18,398 nucleotides of DNA from assembly GCA_018378255.1 (NCBI GenBank), contig JAGZXV010000111.1, forward strand, positions 1-18,398. The letters are read 5' to 3'. Positions 1-7,137 of the stretch are shown here, piece after piece. The position numbers were made by a program, and so were the translations under genes. The DNA is from Clostridiaceae bacterium (lineage in GTDB: Bacteria; Bacillota; Clostridia; Lachnospirales; Lachnospiraceae). Every line of letters begins with the position of its first letter. Position 1 is the stretch's first letter. The notes under the pieces were generated by a model. The model had not been told where the DNA came from. It did no database searches and worked only from the letters and a program-made list of their open reading frames with translations.

Positions 1-626
1 TTGTTGATGAAGAGCTTGCCATGGGTGGTGGGCGACAGCTCGGTCAGGGAAGGCAGGCTGTAGATATTGCCGTCCGGGGCAGTCAGCTGTTTGCGGTACT
101 CGTCGTTGCTGTCCAAAAGGTGTTTTACGTTGGGAGCGTACTGTTCGATCAGGTCATTTAACGGGATCAGCATGCCCTGGGAGCCGTATTTAATCACATC
201 CACATCGGTTAAAATAGCCTGGCCATAAAATGCATCCGGCAGCTCTCCTGCGAACAGAAGTCCTTTTTTCTCTTTCCAGCCGTCTTCCGAGCTCATGTTC
301 CATTCGATATGCACTCCGGTGTTTTCCTCTAACTTCTGGAAGAATTCCAGCTCCGAGAAATTTTTGTTGTGCCTTGATTTAGCTGCCATTTCATAGGTGA
401 CCGGTTCATTGACAATAGGCAGGCCGGCGGCATTAAACAACTCTTTTTCAGCTGCGGCGGAACTTTCCCCTGAAGACCCGCCCTGGGCTGTGGTTGGGGC
501 CGTTGTGGCGGCAGGCGGCGCTGCGGTTGCCTGTGTGGTTTTCTGCGGCACGCAGGCAGTCATCATTCCGGCCGTCATGGCTGTTGTCAGAACTGCGCAT
601 AAAATTCGTTTCTTGTTTTGTTTCAT
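1..626 (-). CDS. ABC transporter sugar-binding lipoprotein (partial, C-terminus outside window)
   Basis: The gene runs leftward and leaves the window, so only the first 208 residues are visible. The start ATG at 626 is preceded by AAGGAGG with a good spacer. The N-terminus is a lipoprotein signal: a basic KQNKKR stretch, a hydrophobic core and a lipobox ending M-T-A-C with the lipid-anchor cysteine at residue 25. An Ala/Thr/Pro/Ser-rich linker (about residues 30-58) follows. The region from about residue 70 (VNEPVTYEM, then FFQKLEENTGVHIEW) matches the start of family 1 extracellular solute-binding proteins of the LplA type. It should sit on the outer face of the membrane and deliver an oligosaccharide to the two permeases encoded just upstream. 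Family assignment is firm. The ligand is unknown, though the linked lyase suggests an acidic glycan fragment. Confidence 0.9.
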   Translation of the reverse strand, partial: MKQNKKRILCAVLTTAMTAGMMTACVPQKTTQATAAPPAATTAPTTAQGGSSGESSAAAEKELFNAAGLPIVNEPVTYEMAAKSRHNKNFSELEFFQKLEENTGVHIEWNMSSEDGWKEKKGLLFAGELPDAFYGQAILTDVDVIKYGSQGMLIPLNDLIEQYAPNVKHLLDSNDEYRKQLTAPDGNIYSLPSLTELSPTTHGKLFIN

Positions 627-644
627 GATACATCCTCCTTATTC

Positions 645-692
645 ATTATATAGCTTGTTAATATGACTTGTATCTATAGCTTGTATCTATGA
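645..692 (-). repeat. three 13-bp-period repeats between permease and binding-protein genes
   Basis: Three copies of a CTTGT-led unit start at 654, 667 and 680, exactly 13 bp apart. The last two share CTTGTATCTAT and the first is degenerate. They fill the gap of about 70 bp between the permease stop (696) and the lipoprotein start (626). A perfect TATAAT on the minus strand lies at 650-645 but has no convincing -35 element at the right distance. The stretch may be a secondary promoter or RNA-processing site that raises binding-protein expression over the permeases, or only a slippage repeat. No hairpin terminator is visible. Confidence 0.35.
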
Positions 693-695
693 CCA

Positions 696-1592
696 TCATC
701 CCTTGACAGCTCCCACCATAACTCCTTTGGCGAAATATTTCTGAAGGAACGGGTAGATAACCAGTACGGGAAGGGCGGATACGATAATTAAACCGTATTT
801 AATTAATTCGGCGGCTTTTTGCTGTGCCATCATGCTGTCGATGTCGGCCATCATATCAGCGGATGCCTGGTTCTGGACCAGAATACCGCGGAGCACCAGC
901 TGCAGAGGGTAAAGGCCCTCATCCCGCAGGTAAACCAGGCCGTTCATGAATTCATTCCAGTGGGCGACGCCGTAATAAAGGACTAAAACGGCCACGATGG
1001 ATTTGGACAGCGGCATTACAATCTTACAGAAGAATTTGAAATGGCTGCATCCGTCGATTGCGGCCGCTTCATACAGTTCTTCCGGAATGTTGTTCTGGAT
1101 GTTGGTCTTTGCGATAATCACGTTGAATACATTGATTGCCGGAAGAAGAACCATAACCCATGGCGTGTCATACAGATGAATATTCTGCATTAATATGTAA
1201 GTGGGCATCAGGCCGCCCTGAAAGTACATGGTGAACATCATAAAAAAGGTTAAAAATCTGCGGCCGCAGAAATCTTTTCTGGACAGCGGATAGGCGAACA
1301 TCATGGTGAGCACAATGTTTATGCAGGTTCCCACCAGGGTATAGAATATGGTGTTTCCATATGCACGCCAGATTTTAGTATCTTCAAATATTTTTTGGTA
1401 TCCCAGGGTATTGAATCCCTTGGGCCAGAAAACAACCTGGCCTGTATTGATGAAATCCGGGTCCGAAAAGGATGCGATTACAATAAAGTACAGCGGATAG
1501 AGCACCAATATGGTGATGAGGCCCAGCAGGGTGTAGTTGAAAATATCAAAGATAATATCACTTTTACTCTTCATTTTCAGTTTTGCTAACAT
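696..1592 (-). CDS. carbohydrate ABC transporter permease (LplC/YtcP-like)
   Basis: This is an inner-membrane permease of 298 residues, normal for the MalG-like half of a CUT1-type sugar importer. Hydrophobic segments occur near residues 20-42, 82-100, 113-135, 145-160, 195-215 and 265-285. The cytoplasmic EAA loop that docks the ATPase is clear at residues 171-181 (EELYEAAAIDG). The C-terminus KGVMVGAVKG is typical of this subfamily. I chose ATG at 1592 because AGGAGG lies 8 nt upstream. A longer reading from GTG at 1601 would overlap the ribosome-binding site. The gene lies 12 nt after the other permease in one transcript, with the binding protein downstream. No ATPase gene is nearby, so a shared MsmX-type ATPase encoded elsewhere is expected. 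Confidence 0.93.
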   Translation of the reverse strand: MLAKLKMKSKSDIIFDIFNYTLLGLITILVLYPLYFIVIASFSDPDFINTGQVVFWPKGFNTLGYQKIFEDTKIWRAYGNTIFYTLVGTCINIVLTMMFAYPLSRKDFCGRRFLTFFMMFTMYFQGGLMPTYILMQNIHLYDTPWVMVLLPAINVFNVIIAKTNIQNNIPEELYEAAAIDGCSHFKFFCKIVMPLSKSIVAVLVLYYGVAHWNEFMNGLVYLRDEGLYPLQLVLRGILVQNQASADMMADIDSMMAQQKAAELIKYGLIIVSALPVLVIYPFLQKYFAKGVMVGAVKG

Positions 1593-1604
1593 CTGTTCCA
1601 CCTC

Positions 1605-2540
1605 CTACCATAAACTGTTTTCGCTGGTTTTTTGAGCGATTTTATTGACAGTTACCAGCAAAATGATGTTGATGATGTTGTTAAACAAACTGATGGCGGC
1701 AGAGTAGCTGTACTGGGCATCGATCAGACCGATTTTGTAAATGTAGGTCGGTATGATCTCGCTGGCCGATATATTTAATCCGTTCTGCATCAGATAGGCT
1801 TTCTGGAAACCGATGTTCATGACCTTTCCCATTTCCATTATCAGCATCATGGTGATTGTTGGCATGATGCCCGGAATATCGATATTGCGGATGATCTGCC
1901 ATTTGTTTGCGCCGTCTATTCTGGCCGCTTCATATAAGTCGGTGCTGATTCCGGCTAAGGCCGCTATGTAGATGATGGCGCTCCATCCCGCATTCTGCCA
2001 GACGCCGGACAATACGAAAATCGGGCGGAACCAGGAAGGCTCTCCTAAAAAGAATTTCGGATCCCCGCCGAATAATGTTATCATATTATTGATTAATCCG
2101 GTACGGGGCGATAAGAAAATGTACAGCATACCGGTTAAAACAACGATAGAAATAAAATGCGGACAGTAGGTTACCGTCTGAACGAATTTTCTAAACCGCT
2201 GATTTTTCATCTGGTTTAAAAGAATTGCCAGAAGGATTGGAAACGGAAATCCCACCAGGATTTGTAAGAAACTGAGGGACAACGTATTTTTGATCAAAGG
2301 CCAAAACTGGTAGGATTCAAAAAAACGTTTGAAATACTTAAACCCGACCCATTCACTCCCCCATATACCCTTGCTTGCATAGAAATCTTTAAATGCAATC
2401 TGTACCCCGTACATAGGGAGATAGTGGAATACGATAAAATAAATGACAGGCAGCGAACACATAAGAAGAAGCTGCCAGTCTTTCCGGACCGCCTTTTGGA
2501 TTCGGACCGGCAATGGTTTTTTTGTTTGCTTATTCGACAA
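1605..2540 (-). CDS. carbohydrate ABC transporter permease (LplB-like)
   Basis: This is the first gene of the leftward ABC module, a membrane protein of 311 residues that pairs with the permease encoded next. Visible hydrophobic segments include residues 24-42, 88-108, 125-145 and 172-196. The EAA loop is at residues 201-210 (DLYEAARIDG), followed by NIDIPGIMPT as in LplB-type permeases. The best start is TTG at 2540: AGGAGG lies 8 nt before it (2554-2549). A reading from GTG at 2549 would begin inside the ribosome-binding site, so it is less likely. A weak start codon behind a strong site is the one oddity. The promoter should lie in the divergent region with the AraC-type gene. Confidence 0.92.
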   Translation of the reverse strand: MSNKQTKKPLPVRIQKAVRKDWQLLLMCSLPVIYFIVFHYLPMYGVQIAFKDFYASKGIWGSEWVGFKYFKRFFESYQFWPLIKNTLSLSFLQILVGFPFPILLAILLNQMKNQRFRKFVQTVTYCPHFISIVVLTGMLYIFLSPRTGLINNMITLFGGDPKFFLGEPSWFRPIFVLSGVWQNAGWSAIIYIAALAGISTDLYEAARIDGANKWQIIRNIDIPGIMPTITMMLIMEMGKVMNIGFQKAYLMQNGLNISASEIIPTYIYKIGLIDAQYSYSAAISLFNNIINIILLVTVNKIAQKTSENSLW

Positions 2541-2554
2541 TTGCCACACCTCCT

Positions 2555-2731
2555 GGTACGATTATATGTATGCAAAGTGTATAATTACAATGTTCATTTT
2601 TTAGTGTATAATACAATATTTATATAAAAAAACGCATAATAAGCAGCTGAAAGGTTTAAAAATGCCCATAAAACCGTTGGTTTTTAAATTAAGAGTATAC
2701 AATTTTTACTAGATAGGCATTTTTTTGATGG
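2555..2731. promoter_or_regulatory. divergent control region between ABC operon and AraC-type regulator
   Basis: This AT-rich stretch separates the two divergent transcription units. It holds two direct copies of AGTGTATAAT (2576-2585 and 2603-2612, 27 bp apart), each continuing into ACAAT with at most one extra base. A related GAGTATACAATTTTT lies at 2693-2707. An inverted repeat joins AAAAATGCC (2658-2666) to GGCATTTTT (2716-2724), and a smaller dyad AAAACC-GTT-GGTTTT lies between its arms (2670-2684). For the leftward operon a TATAAT occurs on the minus strand at 2566-2561 with a weak TTGTAA 18 bp upstream, but that start point would fall on the ribosome-binding site. An activator-dependent promoter slightly further upstream is equally possible. 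Operator roles are inference. Confidence 0.5.
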
Positions 2732-2760
2732 TTGCAAAGACCGGGGTTGATTGCTACAAT
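2732..2760 (+). promoter_or_regulatory. sigma-A-like promoter of the AraC-type regulator gene
   Basis: TTGCAA at 2732-2737 and TACAAT at 2755-2760 are separated by exactly 17 bp, which fits a vegetative promoter. Transcription would begin near 2767, leaving a leader of about 40 nt before the ATG at 2807. This also argues against a longer coding frame opening at 2732, because that codon lies inside the -35 box. Confidence 0.6.
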
Positions 2761-2806
2761 TGATGTAATGATTCAGGCTTTGGAAAGGCTGGATGGGGGG
2801 ACATCT

Positions 2807-4990
2807 ATGCGTGGATTAAAATTCGATAAACTGTTCTTTAAATTTTTGCTTTCTTATTTACTTGTGCTTTTGATTCCCGTTTTGCTGATTAACGGTTTAT
2901 TTGGGTATCGTTTTATACGTGCCTACCAAAAAGAGATACAGGCCCAGGTAGATGTGGATTTAACTCATTTTGGAGATACCATTGATTCTGAGATGCAGAC
3001 CTTGGCAAGAACTGTGGACCAGATGCATCTGCTGATGGACTTTAACGGTTATCACTTTGATGACAATCCGCTGGAGGGGCGGCGTTATGTGAATAATCTT
3101 TCCATTTACTGTACGACGAATCCGTTTATCCGCGAGATGGCCTTATATCTTCAAAACGAAGATTATATGTACATAGACCAGTCTACCTGTAAGGTGGATT
3201 TCTTTTTAGAGCGTTTATACCGGTTTGAGGATACTGATCCGGACCGTTTGAAGGATCAGCTGGTTCATGGAGAACGGCGGATGGTTCTGCCCGCCCAGTT
3301 GGTGAAGACGCCGGGAAAAGATGTGGAATATATTACGGTGCTGGAACCTCTGTATACGGATTACCAGACCATCAAAGGAACCTGTATCTTTTTTATAGAA
3401 GCAGATACCATCAGAAACCGGATTCACAACCAGCTGGGTAAATATGGGGTTGTGCTCTCCATAGAAGACCAGGACAAAAACCAGTTATTCACCTCGGATG
3501 CAGAGTTTGAGAGGCTTGATGAAGAAGAAGAAAAAAAGGAGTTTTTTACGTCTGTCCACGTATCGGACCAGACGGGATGGATCTATACCGCCCATGTGCC
3601 CAGGGACCAGGAATTTTTGCAGAAGATCAATACGATTAACCGGGAGCTGCTGTTCATCACCATACTGGTACTATTGCTGGCGGGGCTGCTGATTTCTGTT
3701 TTGATGCGCATGAATTATTCGCCGATCCGCAGGCTGGGGGAGAAGGCTTCTTCTCTGTTAAACAGCCCGAAACAAAAAGGGGAACTGGAAACCATATCAA
3801 GCACCCTGGATTTTCTGTCTGACCAGAACCAGTATTTGTCGGCGAAACTGAAAAGCAGTGCTGCGGCCATTAAGAGCAACCGGATTCATAAGCTGCTGAC
3901 CGGCCACTATATGAGCCGGGATGACTTCAACCTGGATGTCCAGGATTTAAATATGGGCTATCAGAATGACTGGTTTTTTGTGGCAGTGGTTCAGGTTCAC
4001 GGTAAAATCGAAGATTATGATGCTTTTGCCCTGCGCCTTCAGGAACTGCTTTCAGGTTCTATGGAAAGTTTCTATACATTTACGCCGGAACCGGATAAGA
4101 TCATTCTGATTAACGGAACGAAGAGGGAACTTTTAAAAAAGGTGGAAAAGGCCCTGGAACAGATGAGGATATCCGTAAAAGAGGAATCCCATATGGAGCT
4201 TACCATAGGCGTGGGCAAGCTCTACTCCGGCACTCTTTCCATTCCCCGTTCCTATCTGGAGGCCCGCAGCGCTTTGGATTACCGCTTTGTGAAGGGAAAT
4301 GGAAACACGATCCTCTATAAAGACCTGTTAGTTGGGGATAATGCCGCATTTCCATATCCCAAAAGCCAGTTTGAACAGTTAAAAGATGCCATTGCCCAGT
4401 CAGATCAGGACATGATCCACGCCAGTGTGAGTTCCCTGATCGATTATATACAGAGAAAAAATCTGCCCTTGTTTGTGGCAAAGGGGATTTGTTTTGACAT
4501 ACTCAGCTTGTTTATTGAAATATCGGCTTCTTTCCACTATACATTATCAGATACGGTAGATCTTTCGGGGCTCATGCATCTGGACACTGTGGATGACGTA
4601 ATCCGTCTGATCCAGCAGTTGAACACGGAGTTTGTATCCCAGCCGGTCAGCCAGCCGAAACAGGATTCCGACCGGCTTTTGGAGGATATCATTTTATATA
4701 TTAAGGAAAACTGTCTTCGCTGTGATTTTTCGATCCAGGAAACAGCAGAGCATTTTAATATGCTGCTGCCCAACTTAAGCCAGTTTTTTAAAGAGAAGAC
4801 CGGGCAGAATGTTCTGGATTACAGTACGGATTTCCGCATGGAGAGGGCAAAAAAACTGCTGTCTGATCCCAAGCTCACGCTTAAAGAGATCAGCCAGCAG
4901 GTAGGCTACTATAATGTTTCCAGCTTTATACGCCGTTTTAAACAGTTAAACGGCGTCACTCCGGGAGATTACCGCAAGCAGAAGCGGTGA
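2807..4990 (+). CDS. membrane-anchored AraC-family transcriptional regulator (YesS-like)
   Basis: The protein of 727 residues appears to sense a signal outside the cell and bind DNA inside. A hydrophobic segment at about residues 12-35 is followed by an extracellular region (about 36-280), a second membrane segment (about 281-300) and a short juxtamembrane linker (YSPIRRLGEK). A cytoplasmic middle region (about 385-500) looks like the GGDEF-like module of YesN/YesS proteins. Two AraC helix-turn-helix units lie at about 625-727, ending in the typical motif QVGYYNVSSFIRRFK and GVTPGDYRK. ATG at 2807 is chosen because GGGGGG lies just upstream and a promoter lies at 2732-2760. Orientation and distance suggest it controls the divergent ABC operon. 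In Bacillus such proteins regulate pectin or rhamnogalacturonan uptake; the ligand here is unknown. Confidence 0.9.
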   Translation: MRGLKFDKLFFKFLLSYLLVLLIPVLLINGLFGYRFIRAYQKEIQAQVDVDLTHFGDTIDSEMQTLARTVDQMHLLMDFNGYHFDDNPLEGRRYVNNLSIYCTTNPFIREMALYLQNEDYMYIDQSTCKVDFFLERLYRFEDTDPDRLKDQLVHGERRMVLPAQLVKTPGKDVEYITVLEPLYTDYQTIKGTCIFFIEADTIRNRIHNQLGKYGVVLSIEDQDKNQLFTSDAEFERLDEEEEKKEFFTSVHVSDQTGWIYTAHVPRDQEFLQKINTINRELLFITILVLLLAGLLISVLMRMNYSPIRRLGEKASSLLNSPKQKGELETISSTLDFLSDQNQYLSAKLKSSAAAIKSNRIHKLLTGHYMSRDDFNLDVQDLNMGYQNDWFFVAVVQVHGKIEDYDAFALRLQELLSGSMESFYTFTPEPDKIILINGTKRELLKKVEKALEQMRISVKEESHMELTIGVGKLYSGTLSIPRSYLEARSALDYRFVKGNGNTILYKDLLVGDNAAFPYPKSQFEQLKDAIAQSDQDMIHASVSSLIDYIQRKNLPLFVAKGICFDILSLFIEISASFHYTLSDTVDLSGLMHLDTVDDVIRLIQQLNTEFVSQPVSQPKQDSDRLLEDIILYIKENCLRCDFSIQETAEHFNMLLPNLSQFFKEKTGQNVLDYSTDFRMERAKKLLSDPKLTLKEISQQVGYYNVSSFIRRFKQLNGVTPGDYRKQKR

Positions 4991-5001
4991 TACAAACGGG
5001 T

Positions 5002-7044
5002 TTACCAGTAGAGTACGGTCCCTCCTGTCTTTGGCTGCCCAGGTTCGAAGACGAGCACGGTGCCCAGACCCATATAGCCGTCTGCACTCAGCATCTCATT
5101 GGCGGAGGCGATATCTTTATGGCCGATGATCACCACATAGGTTTTGCCGTTAAATGTAATTCTGAGCCCGTGAGCGTCCTCTTCCGGCAGAATAAGTCCT
5201 CTGGCCGGAGATGCGACCTCCAGGCGGGTCACTTCAGGCTTAATATAAGTTCCTCTTTTACCGCCTGCAATAACGGTTATCAGGCAGCAGCAGCCGTTCT
5301 TTTTCCGGGATAACGTGAGGGTGTGGTTTTGTTCCATCTGGTTGTAGTTTCTGGACAGCCGGGTGGAGGTGACGCCGGCATTGGAAGCCTCGTTCCCATT
5401 AAAGATAAAATCGGCTTCCACATTCCGTCCAGTATAATGGGCGGAATTTTCCTGTTCTGACAGTTCAACGGTTCCGTCCGGGTTGAAATGGTAATTTTGC
5501 TGGTAAGTATGTTCTGAGGAAGAGTAAAATTCATCCGCAACCACATAGAGATCAGTTCCGATAGCCAGCACTTTACGGTTAATGTAGACATCCCCCAGCC
5601 CTTCCTGAATATATCCCCCGTGACCGCCCTGTACCAGGGTGAAGTTTCCCTTCCGGCAGTATGGCTGGCGGTAAGCGGGAGCCAGGCCGCTGACGCCCCA
5701 TGCGTCCAGACAGGTGAGATAATCCCTTCCGTCTACGGTGGGCGTGTTGTGGCTGACCGCATTTTTAAGGTTATACCGGACAGGCCCTCCTACATAGTGG
5801 TACCGGCCGGGATCCATCAGAATGTCTTCTCCGCCCAGAGCCAGATCGATATGAAGCTTATCCGAATGCCCATGGCCGCCGCCCAGGCTTCCGCAGCGGA
5901 AGTGGAAGAAATCGTCTTCTTCAGTCCAGCCGGATCTCAAATAGAAGTTTCCGCTGCTGCAAAGGGCCTTAATGAGATAATCCGGCGCCTGAGGTTTTAT
6001 CGCTTCATATGCCTTCACCCCGTCTTCCAGATAATCCCAGACCCCGTCAAAATCCATATGTTCATAAGCGCCGTATTTTAATACGGGATCGTCGAACAGA
6101 TAAGCGCTTTGTGCCAGCAGATCCCTGAGGTCGGTTTCGTCGCTGTCACCCTGGGCGATCTGACAGTGGTTTGGCTTTTTCCATGCCAGATTAGCCTGGG
6201 CCATCAGGTGCGCTTTATGTACAAAACTCTCCGGCATTAAAAAACCGTAACGTTTTGCCAGGCGGAGCGCTTCTATACTGCAGTGAAAGACTTCATTATG
6301 ATACATGGGGGACTGTTCCCACTGAACCCCGTCATCCATGATCTGAACCCTTAACCCTTCGTCCAGGCGGTTCACGGCAGTTTCTATCCAGGTTTTCGTC
6401 TCCCCGGTTTCCGGTTGTTCAGTTCCAAAAGACAGGGCTAACCCGATCTCTAATAATCCCCTGCTTTCGATTACGCCCCAATTGCTTTTGATCTGGAAAT
6501 ACTTGTAGGATTCCATCAGATAACGGGCATGGGTGATCAGACAGTTTACATAAAGTTCCATTAACTCTTCGGTTACAGCAGGGCTGTCTTTAAAATAAGC
6601 CATGGCTTTTACCCAGGTTTCAGCCCGGATTCCAGCTTCGATGCTGCGCCATGTGGTTTCCTTCGTGCTCTCATTCAGCGGATTTTCTTTAATCCAGGAT
6701 TTTAAAAGGTCTGCAAATGTATCTGCATAGGTTTCGTTTCCGGTTAAAGCGTAAGCCTGCCCCAGGCAGATGAAAAATTGATGGCGGTTGAACTGAAAGA
6801 TGAATTCCGGGTCATCTCCCGGCATATAATCCCAGCGGGCAGGGCCGTCAAAGTGAACAGGTTCATAGGTGCGCTCCATATCCCAGCGCAGATCGAACAG
6901 GAACGTATGATTGACGGCATCATCCGCGATGCGCATAATATGGCTGACTTCTTCCGGCCAGTTGGTTTTACAGTAATCCCCACACCAGGCCATCTGGGCG
7001 GAAGAGATGTAATTGTTTTGATTGTCAAAATAGGATTTGTACAT
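5002..7044 (-). CDS. heparinase II/III family polysaccharide lyase, cytoplasmic
   Basis: The protein of 680 residues has an N-terminal (alpha/alpha) toroid domain (about 1-340) and a C-terminal beta-sandwich domain (about 360-680). In heparinase II/III-type lyases an Asn, a Tyr and a His act at the cleft. Matching residues are seen at N188 (KSNWGVIES), Y248 (SPMYHNEV) and H391/H393 (GGGHGHSDKLH). The motif NAVSHNTPTVDGRDY (428-442) is also typical. The expected reaction is beta-elimination of a uronic-acid polymer or oligomer, giving a 4,5-unsaturated end. No signal peptide is visible, so it probably acts on imported oligosaccharides. The start ATG at 7044 follows GGAGG with a 7-nt spacer. 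It ends 11 bp from the AraC-type gene, tail to tail. The polysaccharide (glycosaminoglycan, alginate-like or other) cannot be told from the sequence. Confidence 0.9.
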   Translation of the reverse strand: MYKSYFDNQNNYISSAQMAWCGDYCKTNWPEEVSHIMRIADDAVNHTFLFDLRWDMERTYEPVHFDGPARWDYMPGDDPEFIFQFNRHQFFICLGQAYALTGNETYADTFADLLKSWIKENPLNESTKETTWRSIEAGIRAETWVKAMAYFKDSPAVTEELMELYVNCLITHARYLMESYKYFQIKSNWGVIESRGLLEIGLALSFGTEQPETGETKTWIETAVNRLDEGLRVQIMDDGVQWEQSPMYHNEVFHCSIEALRLAKRYGFLMPESFVHKAHLMAQANLAWKKPNHCQIAQGDSDETDLRDLLAQSAYLFDDPVLKYGAYEHMDFDGVWDYLEDGVKAYEAIKPQAPDYLIKALCSSGNFYLRSGWTEEDDFFHFRCGSLGGGHGHSDKLHIDLALGGEDILMDPGRYHYVGGPVRYNLKNAVSHNTPTVDGRDYLTCLDAWGVSGLAPAYRQPYCRKGNFTLVQGGHGGYIQEGLGDVYINRKVLAIGTDLYVVADEFYSSSEHTYQQNYHFNPDGTVELSEQENSAHYTGRNVEADFIFNGNEASNAGVTSTRLSRNYNQMEQNHTLTLSRKKNGCCCLITVIAGGKRGTYIKPEVTRLEVASPARGLILPEEDAHGLRITFNGKTYVVIIGHKDIASANEMLSADGYMGLGTVLVFEPGQPKTGGTVLYW

Positions 7045-7137
7045 AATGATACCTCCATCGTTATTGTAAGTTTAGTATATAACGGTGGAGGCAATTAGGA
7101 AATGTACATTTTATTCGATTGATATACAATTTTTTGA
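7045..7137 (-). promoter_or_regulatory. control region upstream of the lyase gene
   Basis: A TATACT on the minus strand (7079-7074) is a good -10 box. The expected -35 position reads TTTCCT or similar, so the promoter probably needs an activator. TATACAATTTTT at 7123-7134 is an exact 12-nt match to 2696-2707 in the AraC control region. No terminator for the upstream RelA/SpoT-type gene is visible, so read-through into the lyase gene is possible. Confidence 0.45.

Noticed and set aside
2732..2806. A 25-residue N-terminal extension of the AraC-type regulator
   Set aside because: Its first codon lies in a -35 box, it lacks a ribosome-binding site, and the ATG at 2807 with a G-rich site fits the usual start of this family just before the first membrane segment.
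5620..6081. A 153-residue open frame on the plus strand
   Set aside because: It is antisense to the conserved C-terminal domain of the heparinase-like gene and has no family features.
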